In this document: positions 1-7,653 of the stretch, one piece after another
How the letters are laid out: every line of letters starts with the position of its first letter
How positions within the stretch are numbered: position 1 is the stretch's first letter
Assembly (NCBI GenBank): GCA_031253835.1
Contig: JAIRVP010000024.1
Span: forward strand, 1-59,140
DNA: 59,140 nucleotides
Direction of reading: 5' to 3'
Origin: Burkholderia sp.
GTDB taxonomy: Bacteria > Pseudomonadota > Gammaproteobacteria > Burkholderiales > Burkholderiaceae
Program-made: the position numbers and the translations under genes
The notes under the pieces: model-generated
What the model saw: the letters and a program-made list of their open reading frames with translations, nothing else
The model's database searches: none
Told to the model about the DNA's origin: nothing

Positions 1-636
1 CCGGTCGGCACGATCTCGGTGTTCGGCTTCAAGACGCCGATCCCGTATCCGTTCTGCGCGGAGCGCACCGGCTATCTCGTCACGGACATGGATGTCGCGG
101 TGAAGTCGGCGCGTGCGCATGGCGCCGATGTGGTCGTCGCGACGTTCCCCGACCCGATCGGGCGCGATGCGATCATCCGCTGGCCGGGCGGCGTGAACAT
201 GCAGCTCTACTGGCACACGCAGGCGCCGAACTACGATCCGTTGCAGACCGTGCCGGAGAATCGCGTCTACGTATCGCCGGAAAGCGCGAGCAAGCTCGCG
301 CGCGATTTCGTCGCGTTCTCGCACGGCAAGATCGTGTCGGACGTGCGTCGCGCGCCGGGTATCGAGATCGGCCGGCCGAACGATACGTACCGGCGCATCC
401 GGATCGAATCGGGCTTCGGCAAGATGACCGTGCTCGCGACGGATGGCCACCTGCCTTACCCGTTCGGCCGCGAGATGACGGGGTACGAAGTGCCCGATCT
501 CGCCGCGACGCTGAAGCAGGCCGAAGCCGCGGGCGTGACCGTGCTCGTGCCGCCGTCCGCGTCGGACGGTCGCGATGCGGCGCTCGTGCAGTTCCCGGGC
601 GGCTACGTTGCCGAAATCCACGCGCGGACGAAATAG
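1..636 (+). CDS. VOC/glyoxalase-fold protein, 5'-partial
   Basis: The reading frame is open from the first base of the window, so the true start lies upstream; the GTG at 19 is internal. About 211 residues are visible. They look like two glyoxalase-type halves: repeated stretches around RTGYLVTDMDVAV and MTGYEVPDLAATL are each followed by a WPGG/FPGG-type beta strand (RWPGGVNMQLYW and QFPGGYVAEIHA). That is the usual shape of vicinal-oxygen-chelate proteins, which bind a metal and act on small organic molecules. The substrate cannot be told. It ends 15 bases before the porin gene on the same strand, so the two are probably co-transcribed. Family call is fairly safe, function unknown. Confidence 0.6.
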   Translation, partial: PVGTISVFGFKTPIPYPFCAERTGYLVTDMDVAVKSARAHGADVVVATFPDPIGRDAIIRWPGGVNMQLYWHTQAPNYDPLQTVPENRVYVSPESASKLARDFVAFSHGKIVSDVRRAPGIEIGRPNDTYRRIRIESGFGKMTVLATDGHLPYPFGREMTGYEVPDLAATLKQAEAAGVTVLVPPSASDGRDAALVQFPGGYVAEIHARTK

Positions 637-650
637 CGGTGCGCCGGCCG

Positions 651-2102
651 ATGAAACGAGCGGGGCGCGGCACGCTGCCGTGCGTCGTGCTGGCAGGCGT
701 CGTCGTGCTGCATGCGGGCACGGCGGCCGGTGCCGATGCGCCGGCTTCCGTGGCGCCGGCTTCCGCTGCCGGCGCGTCCACGTGCACTGCGAAACGGCCT
801 GCCGTGCTGTTCAACCGCTGGCAGGAGGACTGGTCGGTACTCGCGAATCCGTGCGTGCCGCGCAAGCCGTTCGACGCGCTGAAATACGTGCCGCTCGGCG
901 ATGACCCGTCGACCTACCTGTCGCTCGGCGCGAACCTGCGCGAGCGGTTCGAGCTGAACAACGCGCCGCTGTTCGGCCTGGGCGCCGCGCATGACGACAG
1001 CTACGTGATCCAGCGCGCGAACGTGCATGCGGACCTGCGCTATCGCGGGCATCTGCAGGCGTTCGTCCAGTTCGTGGATGCGCGGCCGTTCGGCAAGAAC
1101 ACGGTCGGCGCGGTCGACAAGGATCAGCTCGACATCGAGCAGGCGTTCGTCGCGTATGTCGACCAGGTGGGCGCCGGCACGTTCAAGACGCGGATCGGCC
1201 GGCAGGAGATGGCGTTCGACTTGCAGCGCTTCGTGTCGGTGCGCGACGGCCCGAACGTGCGGCAGGCATTCGATGCGCTGTGGGCCGATTATGAAATCGG
1301 CAAGTGGCGGCTGATCGGCTACGTGACGCGTCCGGTGCAGTATCGCAATGACGCGTCGTTCGACGACGTGTCGAACCGGCACCTGCGATTCGATGGCGTG
1401 CGCGTCGAGCGCAACGGCACGGGGCCCGGCGACCTGTCCGCGTACTGGTCGCGCTATACGCGCGACAACGCGCGCTATCCGGATGCGGCGGGCACGGAGC
1501 GCCGCGACGTGTTCGACATGCGCTACGCGGGCAAGGCCGACGGGCTCGACTGGGACGTCGAGGCGATGCTGCAGACCGGTCGCGTCGGGCAGGACACGAT
1601 CGGGGCATGGGCGTTCGGCGCGCTGGGCGGCTATACGTTCGCGAAGACGCCCGGCACGCCGCGCATCGGTATCCAGGTCGATGGCGCGTCGGGCGACGCG
1701 CATCCGGGCGACCGCCGCGTCGGCACGTTCAACCCGATGTTTCCGAACGGCTATTACTTCACGCTCGCCGGCTATACCGGGTACAGCAACCTGATTCACG
1801 TGAAGCCGTCGCTGACGTTCAAGCCGGCCAGCTCGGTGACGGTGCTCACTGCCGTCGGCTTCCAGTGGCGCCAGACGACGGCCGACGCGATCTACGGGCA
1901 GGGGATGTCGGCCGTACCGGGCACGGCCGGCAAGGGCGGTGCGTGGACCGGCATGTACGCGCAGGCGCGCGTCGACTGGCTCGTCGACGCGAACGTCGCG
2001 CTGGCGCTCGAGGCCGTGCACTTCCAGCTCGGCTCGTCGATCCGCGCGCTCGGCGCACGCAATGCCGACTACGTCGGCATGGAGGCGAAGTTCGGCTGGT
2101 GA
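651..2102 (+). CDS. Alginate-export-type outer membrane porin
   Basis: A 483-aa protein with an N-terminal signal peptide (basic MKRAGRG, then a hydrophobic run ending near GTAAGADA). The mature part is rich in alternating aromatic and polar strands and reads like the alginate_exp/AlgE beta-barrel family: LRERFELNN, RIGRQEMAFDLQRF, NPMFPNGYYFTLAGYTGYSN and a final aromatic KFGW, typical of an outer membrane barrel. In Burkholderia such proteins often serve as substrate-specific porins and not as true alginate exporters. The ATG at 651 is preferred over the upstream GTG at 639 because it starts directly at the signal peptide. The gene follows the VOC gene closely and converges on the LysR gene with 13 bases between them. 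Confidence 0.75.
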   Translation: MKRAGRGTLPCVVLAGVVVLHAGTAAGADAPASVAPASAAGASTCTAKRPAVLFNRWQEDWSVLANPCVPRKPFDALKYVPLGDDPSTYLSLGANLRERFELNNAPLFGLGAAHDDSYVIQRANVHADLRYRGHLQAFVQFVDARPFGKNTVGAVDKDQLDIEQAFVAYVDQVGAGTFKTRIGRQEMAFDLQRFVSVRDGPNVRQAFDALWADYEIGKWRLIGYVTRPVQYRNDASFDDVSNRHLRFDGVRVERNGTGPGDLSAYWSRYTRDNARYPDAAGTERRDVFDMRYAGKADGLDWDVEAMLQTGRVGQDTIGAWAFGALGGYTFAKTPGTPRIGIQVDGASGDAHPGDRRVGTFNPMFPNGYYFTLAGYTGYSNLIHVKPSLTFKPASSVTVLTAVGFQWRQTTADAIYGQGMSAVPGTAGKGGAWTGMYAQARVDWLVDANVALALEAVHFQLGSSIRALGARNADYVGMEAKFGW

Positions 2103-2115
2103 CGCGGCCCGCGCG

Positions 2116-3021
2116 TCAGGGCTGCACGCGCGCGAGCGCTTCGACGAAGTCGACGAATGCGGCCACGCGCTTCGAGCCGCGCTGGTTCGGCAGGTAGAGC
2201 GCGGTGACGACTGCGCGCGCCGAGCCGGGCGTGACGTCGTGGTGTTCGAACAGCCGCTGCAGACGGCCCGCCTCGATGTCGGTGTCGACCAGCCAGTCCG
2301 GCAGCAGCGCGATGCCGGCGCCGTCGAGTGCGGCTTCGCGCAGTACCTCGCTGTGATTCGATTTGAGCCGTCCGGCGACGATGACCTGCGTCGTCCCTTG
2401 CGGGCCCGCAAACGTCCACGCCTGCTGGTCGACGCCGAAGTGGAAGCGCAGGCACGCGTGATCGACCAGTTCGCCCGGCGTCGCGGGCGTGCCGCGCACG
2501 TTCAGGTAGTCGGGGCTCGCGACCACGTAACGCCGGAACGTGCCGAGCGGCCGGGCGACGACGTCCGCGGTCGGGGCCGCGTCGCCGAGCCGGATCGCGA
2601 CGTCGATCCGGCCGGTCACGAGATCGACCCGTTCGTCGGTGAGCTGCAGGTCGATATCGAGCTTCGGGTGGCGCGCGAGGAACGCCGCGACGTGAGGGGC
2701 GATGCGGCGCAGCCCGTATGCGACCGGGACCGAGACGCGCAGCGGCCCGGACGGCGCGTCGCCGCGATCGGCCACAAGCGCGTCGGCCTCGGCGAGTTCC
2801 TCGAGCACGCGCTTCGCCCGCGCGTAGTAGACGGCGCCCGCATCGGACAGCGTCACCTGCCGCGTCGTGCGGTTGAACAGCACCGTGCCGAGCGATGCCT
2901 CGAGCGCATCCACCGCGCGCACCACCGATGAGGCGGCGAGCGCGAGGCGCCGCCCGGCGCTCGAGAAGCCGCCGGCTTCCGCGACTTCCACGAATGCGCG
3001 CAGCGCGGAGAATTTGTCCAT
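2116..3021 (-). CDS. LysR-family transcriptional regulator
   Basis: A 301-aa protein of normal LysR length. The N-terminal winged HTH (MDKFSALRAFVEVAEAGGF through LFNRTTRQVTLSDAG, about residues 1-65) is followed by a periplasmic-binding-like effector domain (PLRVSVPVAYGLRRI onward, with the IDVAIRLGD motif). It belongs to the large CrgA-like branch that often controls nearby oxidoreductases, but the target is not evident. It converges with the porin gene. Upstream, on its own strand, lies the 3' end of the AraC gene; the 280-bp gap between them carries a promoter that points the other way (see 3114-3166). Confidence 0.85.
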   Translation of the reverse strand: MDKFSALRAFVEVAEAGGFSSAGRRLALAASSVVRAVDALEASLGTVLFNRTTRQVTLSDAGAVYYARAKRVLEELAEADALVADRGDAPSGPLRVSVPVAYGLRRIAPHVAAFLARHPKLDIDLQLTDERVDLVTGRIDVAIRLGDAAPTADVVARPLGTFRRYVVASPDYLNVRGTPATPGELVDHACLRFHFGVDQQAWTFAGPQGTTQVIVAGRLKSNHSEVLREAALDGAGIALLPDWLVDTDIEAGRLQRLFEHHDVTPGSARAVVTALYLPNQRGSKRVAAFVDFVEALARVQP

Positions 3022-3113
3022 GGGCCCGCCCTTGTGCGTGTCGCACCGTCGTGTTGCATGCGGTTCGCATTCTAGCGCCGGGCGGGCTGGCCGCCGGGCC
3101 CGTGCGCCGCGTT

Positions 3114-3166
3114 TTCAGGACAATTCAGGTGCGGCTCAGGATTTCCGCGACGGTGTCCGGTAACCT
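3114..3166 (+). promoter_or_regulatory. Triple direct-repeat promoter, site A
   Basis: Read on the plus strand: TTCAG at 3114, TTCAG at 3124, CTCAG at 3135, then exactly 21 nt, then TAACCT at 3161-3166 as a -10 hexamer. The spacing of 10 then 11 bp puts the three pentamers on one face of the helix. Four other promoters in this window have the same layout. The only reading frame immediately downstream is an 18-codon ORF at 3240. Confidence 0.6.
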
Positions 3167-3239
3167 GCGCGGCCACGCGTGTCGCGCGAGTCTTGCCATT
3201 CAGGACCGACCGGCGCGCATGAGCGGTCACGGAGACAAC

Positions 3240-3296
3240 ATGAAGAACCCTTTGCGGCGTGCGTCCGCAGCGGTACGAGCGGGCCAGCCGCGTTGA
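3240..3296 (+). other. 18-codon ORF behind site A, possible gene remnant or leader peptide
   Basis: ATG with a GGAG Shine-Dalgarno (CGGAGACAAC before the start) opens an 18-codon frame, MKNPLRRASAAVRAGQPR, which stops at 3294-3296, five bases before the 3' end of the convergent AraC gene. It lies about 70 nt after the -10 of site A. The good start signals with almost no coding length suggest either the first codons of a gene whose body was deleted, or a short leader. There is no homology argument, so confidence is low. Confidence 0.25.
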
Positions 3297-3301
3297 TGCA
3301 C

Positions 3302-4222
3302 TCAGCGCGAGCGCGCGCGGCGCCACGCGCCGGGCGGATGGCCGATAAGCCGCGCGAAGACGCGGTTCAGATGGCTCTGGTCCGAGAAACCGCAATCGAC
3401 CGCGATTTCGGCGAGCGTCATGCCGGACGTCTCGATCAGGTCCCGCGCACGCATGACGCGCTGTTCGAGCAGCCACTGGTGCGGCGTGCGGCCGGTGGTG
3501 CGCGAGAACGCGCGGATGAAATAGCCGCGCGACAGGTCGCACTCGTTCGCCACTTCCTCGATCGACACGCCGAGGTTGGCCCTTTCCATCAGGAGTTCCT
3601 TGGCGAGCGCCACCTTTGCCGGCGACAGCACGCCCTTGCGCTCGAGGTCGCGCGCCCGCGCTTGGCCGTAGCGGCGCAGGAGATGCGTACCCATCGCCAG
3701 TCCCACCTGCTCGACGAACAGCGCATTCAGCGGCCCGGGCGCATCGAGGCTGTCCGCCACGGCGTGGGCGAGATGGCCGAGCACCGGATCGCGCACGTCG
3801 GGGCGGCAGGTCAGGCCGCCGACCGGATTGCCGCCGTGCTCGCGGCTGACGTGCTCGAGATAGGCGGGCGGCAGTTCGACCAGCACGAAGTCGAAATTGC
3901 CGTACAGGTCGGCATGGAAATGGCGCGAGAAGTCGCGAATGTAGATCGAGTGATGCTGGAACCGCCGCTCGCTCGCGCTCGCGCGTCCGTAGAGCGTGCG
4001 GCGGTGGCCGCCGTTCAGCGACACGCCGACCAGAAAGCCGCGATCGCACGCGGGCATCTCGATGTGTTCGACGTGCGCTTCGCGCATGCATTTGCGGTGG
4101 AGCTTCAGGCCGCCGGCCGCCATCTCGATGTCCTTCGACAGCAGGCTCGATACGCAGCCGAGGGTGTCTTTCGGCGGTGGCGCGGGCGGTGCCACCGGCG
4201 CTGCGATGACGGAGTCTGACAT
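3302..4222 (-). CDS. AraC-family transcriptional regulator
   Basis: A 306-aa regulator with a C-terminal double HTH of the AraC/XylS type (LSRGYFIRAFSRTTGRTPHQWLLEQRV and LAEIAVDCGFSDQSHLNRVFARLIGHPPGAWRR, about residues 205-303). The N-terminal 200 residues form a ligand or regulatory domain of the AraC_binding type seen in many Burkholderia catabolic regulators. It resembles the AraC protein at 42251-43156 over the whole HTH, so the two are likely paralogs. It is transcribed divergently from R1 with 398 bp between starts. AraC proteins bind direct repeats, so it is one candidate for recognising the triple-repeat promoters. Confidence 0.85.
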   Translation of the reverse strand: MSDSVIAAPVAPPAPPPKDTLGCVSSLLSKDIEMAAGGLKLHRKCMREAHVEHIEMPACDRGFLVGVSLNGGHRRTLYGRASASERRFQHHSIYIRDFSRHFHADLYGNFDFVLVELPPAYLEHVSREHGGNPVGGLTCRPDVRDPVLGHLAHAVADSLDAPGPLNALFVEQVGLAMGTHLLRRYGQARARDLERKGVLSPAKVALAKELLMERANLGVSIEEVANECDLSRGYFIRAFSRTTGRTPHQWLLEQRVMRARDLIETSGMTLAEIAVDCGFSDQSHLNRVFARLIGHPPGAWRRARSR

Positions 4223-4620
4223 GGAATTTCCCGGCGAGGGACTCGGAGCGCGAAATGACGAGTCCAGTTTATATGGGCACGCGTCCGTTCAAAATGAATT
4301 TGCACAAACGTCCGCTTGCGATCCTGACAAATTACTTTCGGTGCGCGCGCGCGGTTGCCGCGTATCCCGGCAAAACGCCTGCGTGGGCGGCCCGGGAGAA
4401 TATAGCGGCCTACTTTTACGCGCAAGTGATCGCGCCGATCAGGCGAACCGGCATGCGTGAACAGTGCATTTTCCTTCAAGATTTTCGCCGGTCGCCCGTC
4501 TACACTCGGGCCGGTATTCGAAATTTCCCGTCCGGCGCGACAGCGCGCCGGACTTGGACTTGCTGCCGCGTGAACTGCCGCGTTCACCCGGCGGTCATCC
4601 TGAGGTACCCGGAGGCGGCC
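4223..4620. promoter_or_regulatory. Divergent intergenic region, AraC gene / R1
   Basis: A 398-bp non-coding gap with locally lower GC (4255-4420). On the plus strand, TTCAA at 4475-4479 is followed by exactly 21 nt and TACACT at 4501-4506. This matches the proximal repeat plus -10 part of the triple-repeat promoters, but the two upstream repeats are not recognisable. It is a plausible R1 promoter and only a partial match to the shared design. GGAGG at 4611-4615 is the ribosome site for R1. Confidence 0.4.
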
Positions 4621-7521
4621 ATGATCCAGATCGGAACTTTGTCGGTGGATTTCGCGCAGCGGGACATTCGCCGTCACGGTGCGTCGCTGCGCATCGGCGC
4701 GCGCGCGCTCGACATTCTCGAAGTCCTGCACCGCGCAAGCGGTTCGGTCGTGTCGAAAGACGACATCATGGACGCGGTCTGGCCCGGCCTGATCGTCGAG
4801 GAAAACCGGCTTCAGGTGCATGTGGCGACGCTGCGCAAGGCACTCGGTGCGAATCGCGATCTGATCAAGACGGTGCCCGGGCGCGGCTACCTGCTGGTCG
4901 CGAGCCCGTCGCCTGCGCCCGTGGCCGAAGCGCTCGACGCGCCCGGCGCCGAGGCGTTGCCCGATTCCGCCGCGTCGTCGCTGATGGCGCCGCTCGTCGG
5001 ACGCGACGCCGAAATCGCGCAGATCGGCGACATGCTGGAACGCACGCCGGTCGTCACGCTCGTCGGCGCGGGCGGCATCGGCAAGACGAGCCTCGCCCTG
5101 CGCGTCGCGCACGATGCGCGCAGCCGCGCGCGCATGCGCGTGCTGTTCGTCGAGCTGGCGCGCGCGTCGACGCACGACGACATGCTGATCGCAATCGCGG
5201 CCGAACTCGGGCTCGAGACGGACGGCGTACCGGCCGTCGAGCGCATCGGCGACGCGTTCGCCGCGTCGCGCTGCATGCTCGTGCTCGACAACGCGGAGCA
5301 TATCGTCGATCTGGTCGCGAACCTCGTCGAAACGCTGACGTCGGCCGTGAATTCGCTGCGGGTCCTGGTGACGAGCCGCGAGCCGCTGCACATCTCGGCC
5401 GAAGCGGTACTGCGCATGAGCCCGCTCGCGGTGCCGGACGGCGATGCGAGCGCGGACGAAATCGTCCGCTGCTCGGCCGTCGCACTGTTCCTGGAACGGG
5501 TGCGCGCGGCCGCACCGGACTGCCCGGTCGACGAAGCCGGGGTGCGGCTGATGGCGGACATCTGCCGGCGCCTTGACGGGCTGCCGCTCGCGATCGAACT
5601 GGCCGCGGCGCGCGTGGCGACGCTCGGGCTCGCGGTCGTCGCATCGCGTCTCGACGACCGCCTGAACCTGCTGACGGGCGGATTGCGCTCGGGGCTGCCG
5701 CGTCACCAGACGCTGCGGGCGACGTTCGACTGGAGCTACGTGTTGCTCGATCCGGCCGCGCGTGCGCTGTTTCGCCGGATGGCGTGCTTCATCGGGCCGT
5801 ATACGTTCGACGCCGCGCGCGTGGTCGCCGCGGAGCCCGGCACGTCGGCCTCGGACATGATCGCGGTGCTGGGCGAGCTGGTCGCGAAATCGCTGGTGAC
5901 CGTCGAATTCCACGGCGCGTATGCGCGCTACCGGCTGACCGAATCGATGCGCGCGTACGCGCTGGAAAAGCTGCGCAACGAGGGCGAGTACGAACGCATC
6001 GCCGAGCGCCACGCGCAGTACGAGCGCGAGCATGCACCGGCGCGCGCGGCGGCGACCGCAAGCGTCGCGCCGCCGGACGATGCGCCGGCGGGCATGCGTG
6101 CCGGGGCCGCCGCCGAACCGGCGGCGACGGTCGCGAGCGTGCCCGAGCCCGACCTGCTGGCGCGCGCGCTGCTGGAACCGGCGCGGATGCGGGAATGCGC
6201 GGCGCGCGCGCGCCAGGTGCTCGACGCACTTGACACGAGCGCCGCCGACCCGGCCGACGCGGCGCGGGAGATGCGGCTGCGGGCGGCCTGCGCGTCGGCG
6301 CTGCTGCATACCGACGGCGACGCGCTGGCCGCCGCCACGATGTGGGACCGCACGCTCGGTCTCGCGACGCACATCGGCGACGACGCGTTCGACGCGCGCG
6401 CGCTGGTCGGGCTGTGGCACACGATGCTGACGCAGTCGGACATTCATGAATCGCTGCGCTACGCGACCCGCTTCGAGCGCGCGGCCGAGCGACGCGGCGA
6501 CCCGTCGGAGCGGCTGCTGGCGAGCGCGATGGTCGCGACGTCGCTGCATTACTTCGGCGAGCATGCGCAGGCGCGCGAGCGGCTGGAGGCCGCGACGGCC
6601 GGCCTCGCCGACGCGGGCGAACCGTCGTGCGCGCAAGCGGCGCTGGGCGTCGACGTGGCGACGCTCGCGCGCACGATGCTCACGCGGCTCGTCTGGATGC
6701 AGGGTGAGCCCGAACCGGCGATGCGTATCGCCGCGCAGGCGGTCGAATGCGCGCGTCGCGGCGGTTCGCCGCTCGCGTTGTGCGTCGTGCTCGGCGCGGC
6801 GGCCGTGCCGATCGCGCTGCGCTACGGCGATCACGACATCACGTCCGACTATCTTGCGACGCTGCGCGCGACCGCCGATGCGCACGGCTTCGACATCTGG
6901 CGCAGTCACGCGGAATGCCTGACCGGCCAGTTCGACATCCAGGCCGGCCACCCGGGTGCGGGACTCGCGCGGCTCGAGCCTGCGCTACGGCGCGTCGAGG
7001 CGAGCGGGTTCCGGCGCCTGCTCGTGCCGCTGATCGTCGCGTATGCGGAGGGGCTCGTGCGCACCGGCCGCGCGGCGGAGGCGCGCACCCGGCTCGACGC
7101 GACGCTCGCGCGCTGCCGCGCGCACGGCGAGCATCTGTTCGTCCCGGAACTGCTGCGCGTGCGAGGCGTCGCCATGCTGGAACACGCGCGCAACGTCGCC
7201 GCGGATCTCGCGGTGGCCTACGAGGCGGACGGGCATCGTCATTTGCAGATGGCGATCCAGACCGCGAATGCGCAGGGCGCCGCCATGTGGGCGCTGTGCA
7301 GCTCGCTGGATCTCGCCGATCACCTGATCGAGCGCGGGCGCATCGCGCAGGCGTCGACGCTGGTCGCCGGCGTCGCGCTGGACTTCGATCCGCAGTCGCG
7401 CGCGCACGACGTGCGCCGCTTGCTGCGTGTCCAGAATTTCGTGCGTCAGGACGCGCCGCCCGCGCCGGGCTGGACACGCGCGCGACGCGATGCCGCCGAC
7501 GCGGCGCAGCAGGTGGCGTAG
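4621..7521 (+). CDS. Winged-helix / STAND NTPase transcriptional regulator R1 (full length)
   Basis: A 966-aa cytoplasmic regulator. Residues 1-100 are an OmpR/PhoB-type winged helix (VSKDDIMDAVWPGLIVEENRLQVHVATLRKALG, then VPGRGYLLVA). Residues about 125-480 are an NB-ARC-like ATPase with Walker A GAGGIGKTS (about 149-156), Walker B LVLDNAEH (about 221) and the sensor TSREPL. The remaining 400 or so residues look like an alpha-helical TPR-like arm. Such proteins (AfsR/MalT-like STAND class) are thought to switch on DNA binding when ligand and ATP drive assembly. The frame is open upstream to 4255, but ATG 4621 has a good GGAGG site and aligns with the starts of R2 and R3. It precedes the degenerate amidohydrolase on the same strand. 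Confidence 0.85.
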   Translation: MIQIGTLSVDFAQRDIRRHGASLRIGARALDILEVLHRASGSVVSKDDIMDAVWPGLIVEENRLQVHVATLRKALGANRDLIKTVPGRGYLLVASPSPAPVAEALDAPGAEALPDSAASSLMAPLVGRDAEIAQIGDMLERTPVVTLVGAGGIGKTSLALRVAHDARSRARMRVLFVELARASTHDDMLIAIAAELGLETDGVPAVERIGDAFAASRCMLVLDNAEHIVDLVANLVETLTSAVNSLRVLVTSREPLHISAEAVLRMSPLAVPDGDASADEIVRCSAVALFLERVRAAAPDCPVDEAGVRLMADICRRLDGLPLAIELAAARVATLGLAVVASRLDDRLNLLTGGLRSGLPRHQTLRATFDWSYVLLDPAARALFRRMACFIGPYTFDAARVVAAEPGTSASDMIAVLGELVAKSLVTVEFHGAYARYRLTESMRAYALEKLRNEGEYERIAERHAQYEREHAPARAAATASVAPPDDAPAGMRAGAAAEPAATVASVPEPDLLARALLEPARMRECAARARQVLDALDTSAADPADAAREMRLRAACASALLHTDGDALAAATMWDRTLGLATHIGDDAFDARALVGLWHTMLTQSDIHESLRYATRFERAAERRGDPSERLLASAMVATSLHYFGEHAQARERLEAATAGLADAGEPSCAQAALGVDVATLARTMLTRLVWMQGEPEPAMRIAAQAVECARRGGSPLALCVVLGAAAVPIALRYGDHDITSDYLATLRATADAHGFDIWRSHAECLTGQFDIQAGHPGAGLARLEPALRRVEASGFRRLLVPLIVAYAEGLVRTGRAAEARTRLDATLARCRAHGEHLFVPELLRVRGVAMLEHARNVAADLAVAYEADGHRHLQMAIQTANAQGAAMWALCSSLDLADHLIERGRIAQASTLVAGVALDFDPQSRAHDVRRLLRVQNFVRQDAPPAPGWTRARRDAADAAQQVA

Positions 7522-7653
7522 CGATGCGCACATCCGGTGCAGCCGCGCGGCTGCGCGAGGGCGGCGCGCGCGCCGAGGCGTGTGATCCGGGCGCTGTCGC
7601 GCCTTCAACGACACGACCGATGGCCGCGGCCGCGGCGCACGGGAGGCCTGACG

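Noticed and set aside
4255..4620. Upstream extension of R1
   Set aside because: It crosses the likely promoter; R2 and R3 start at the position matching ATG 4621, which has a strong GGAGG site.
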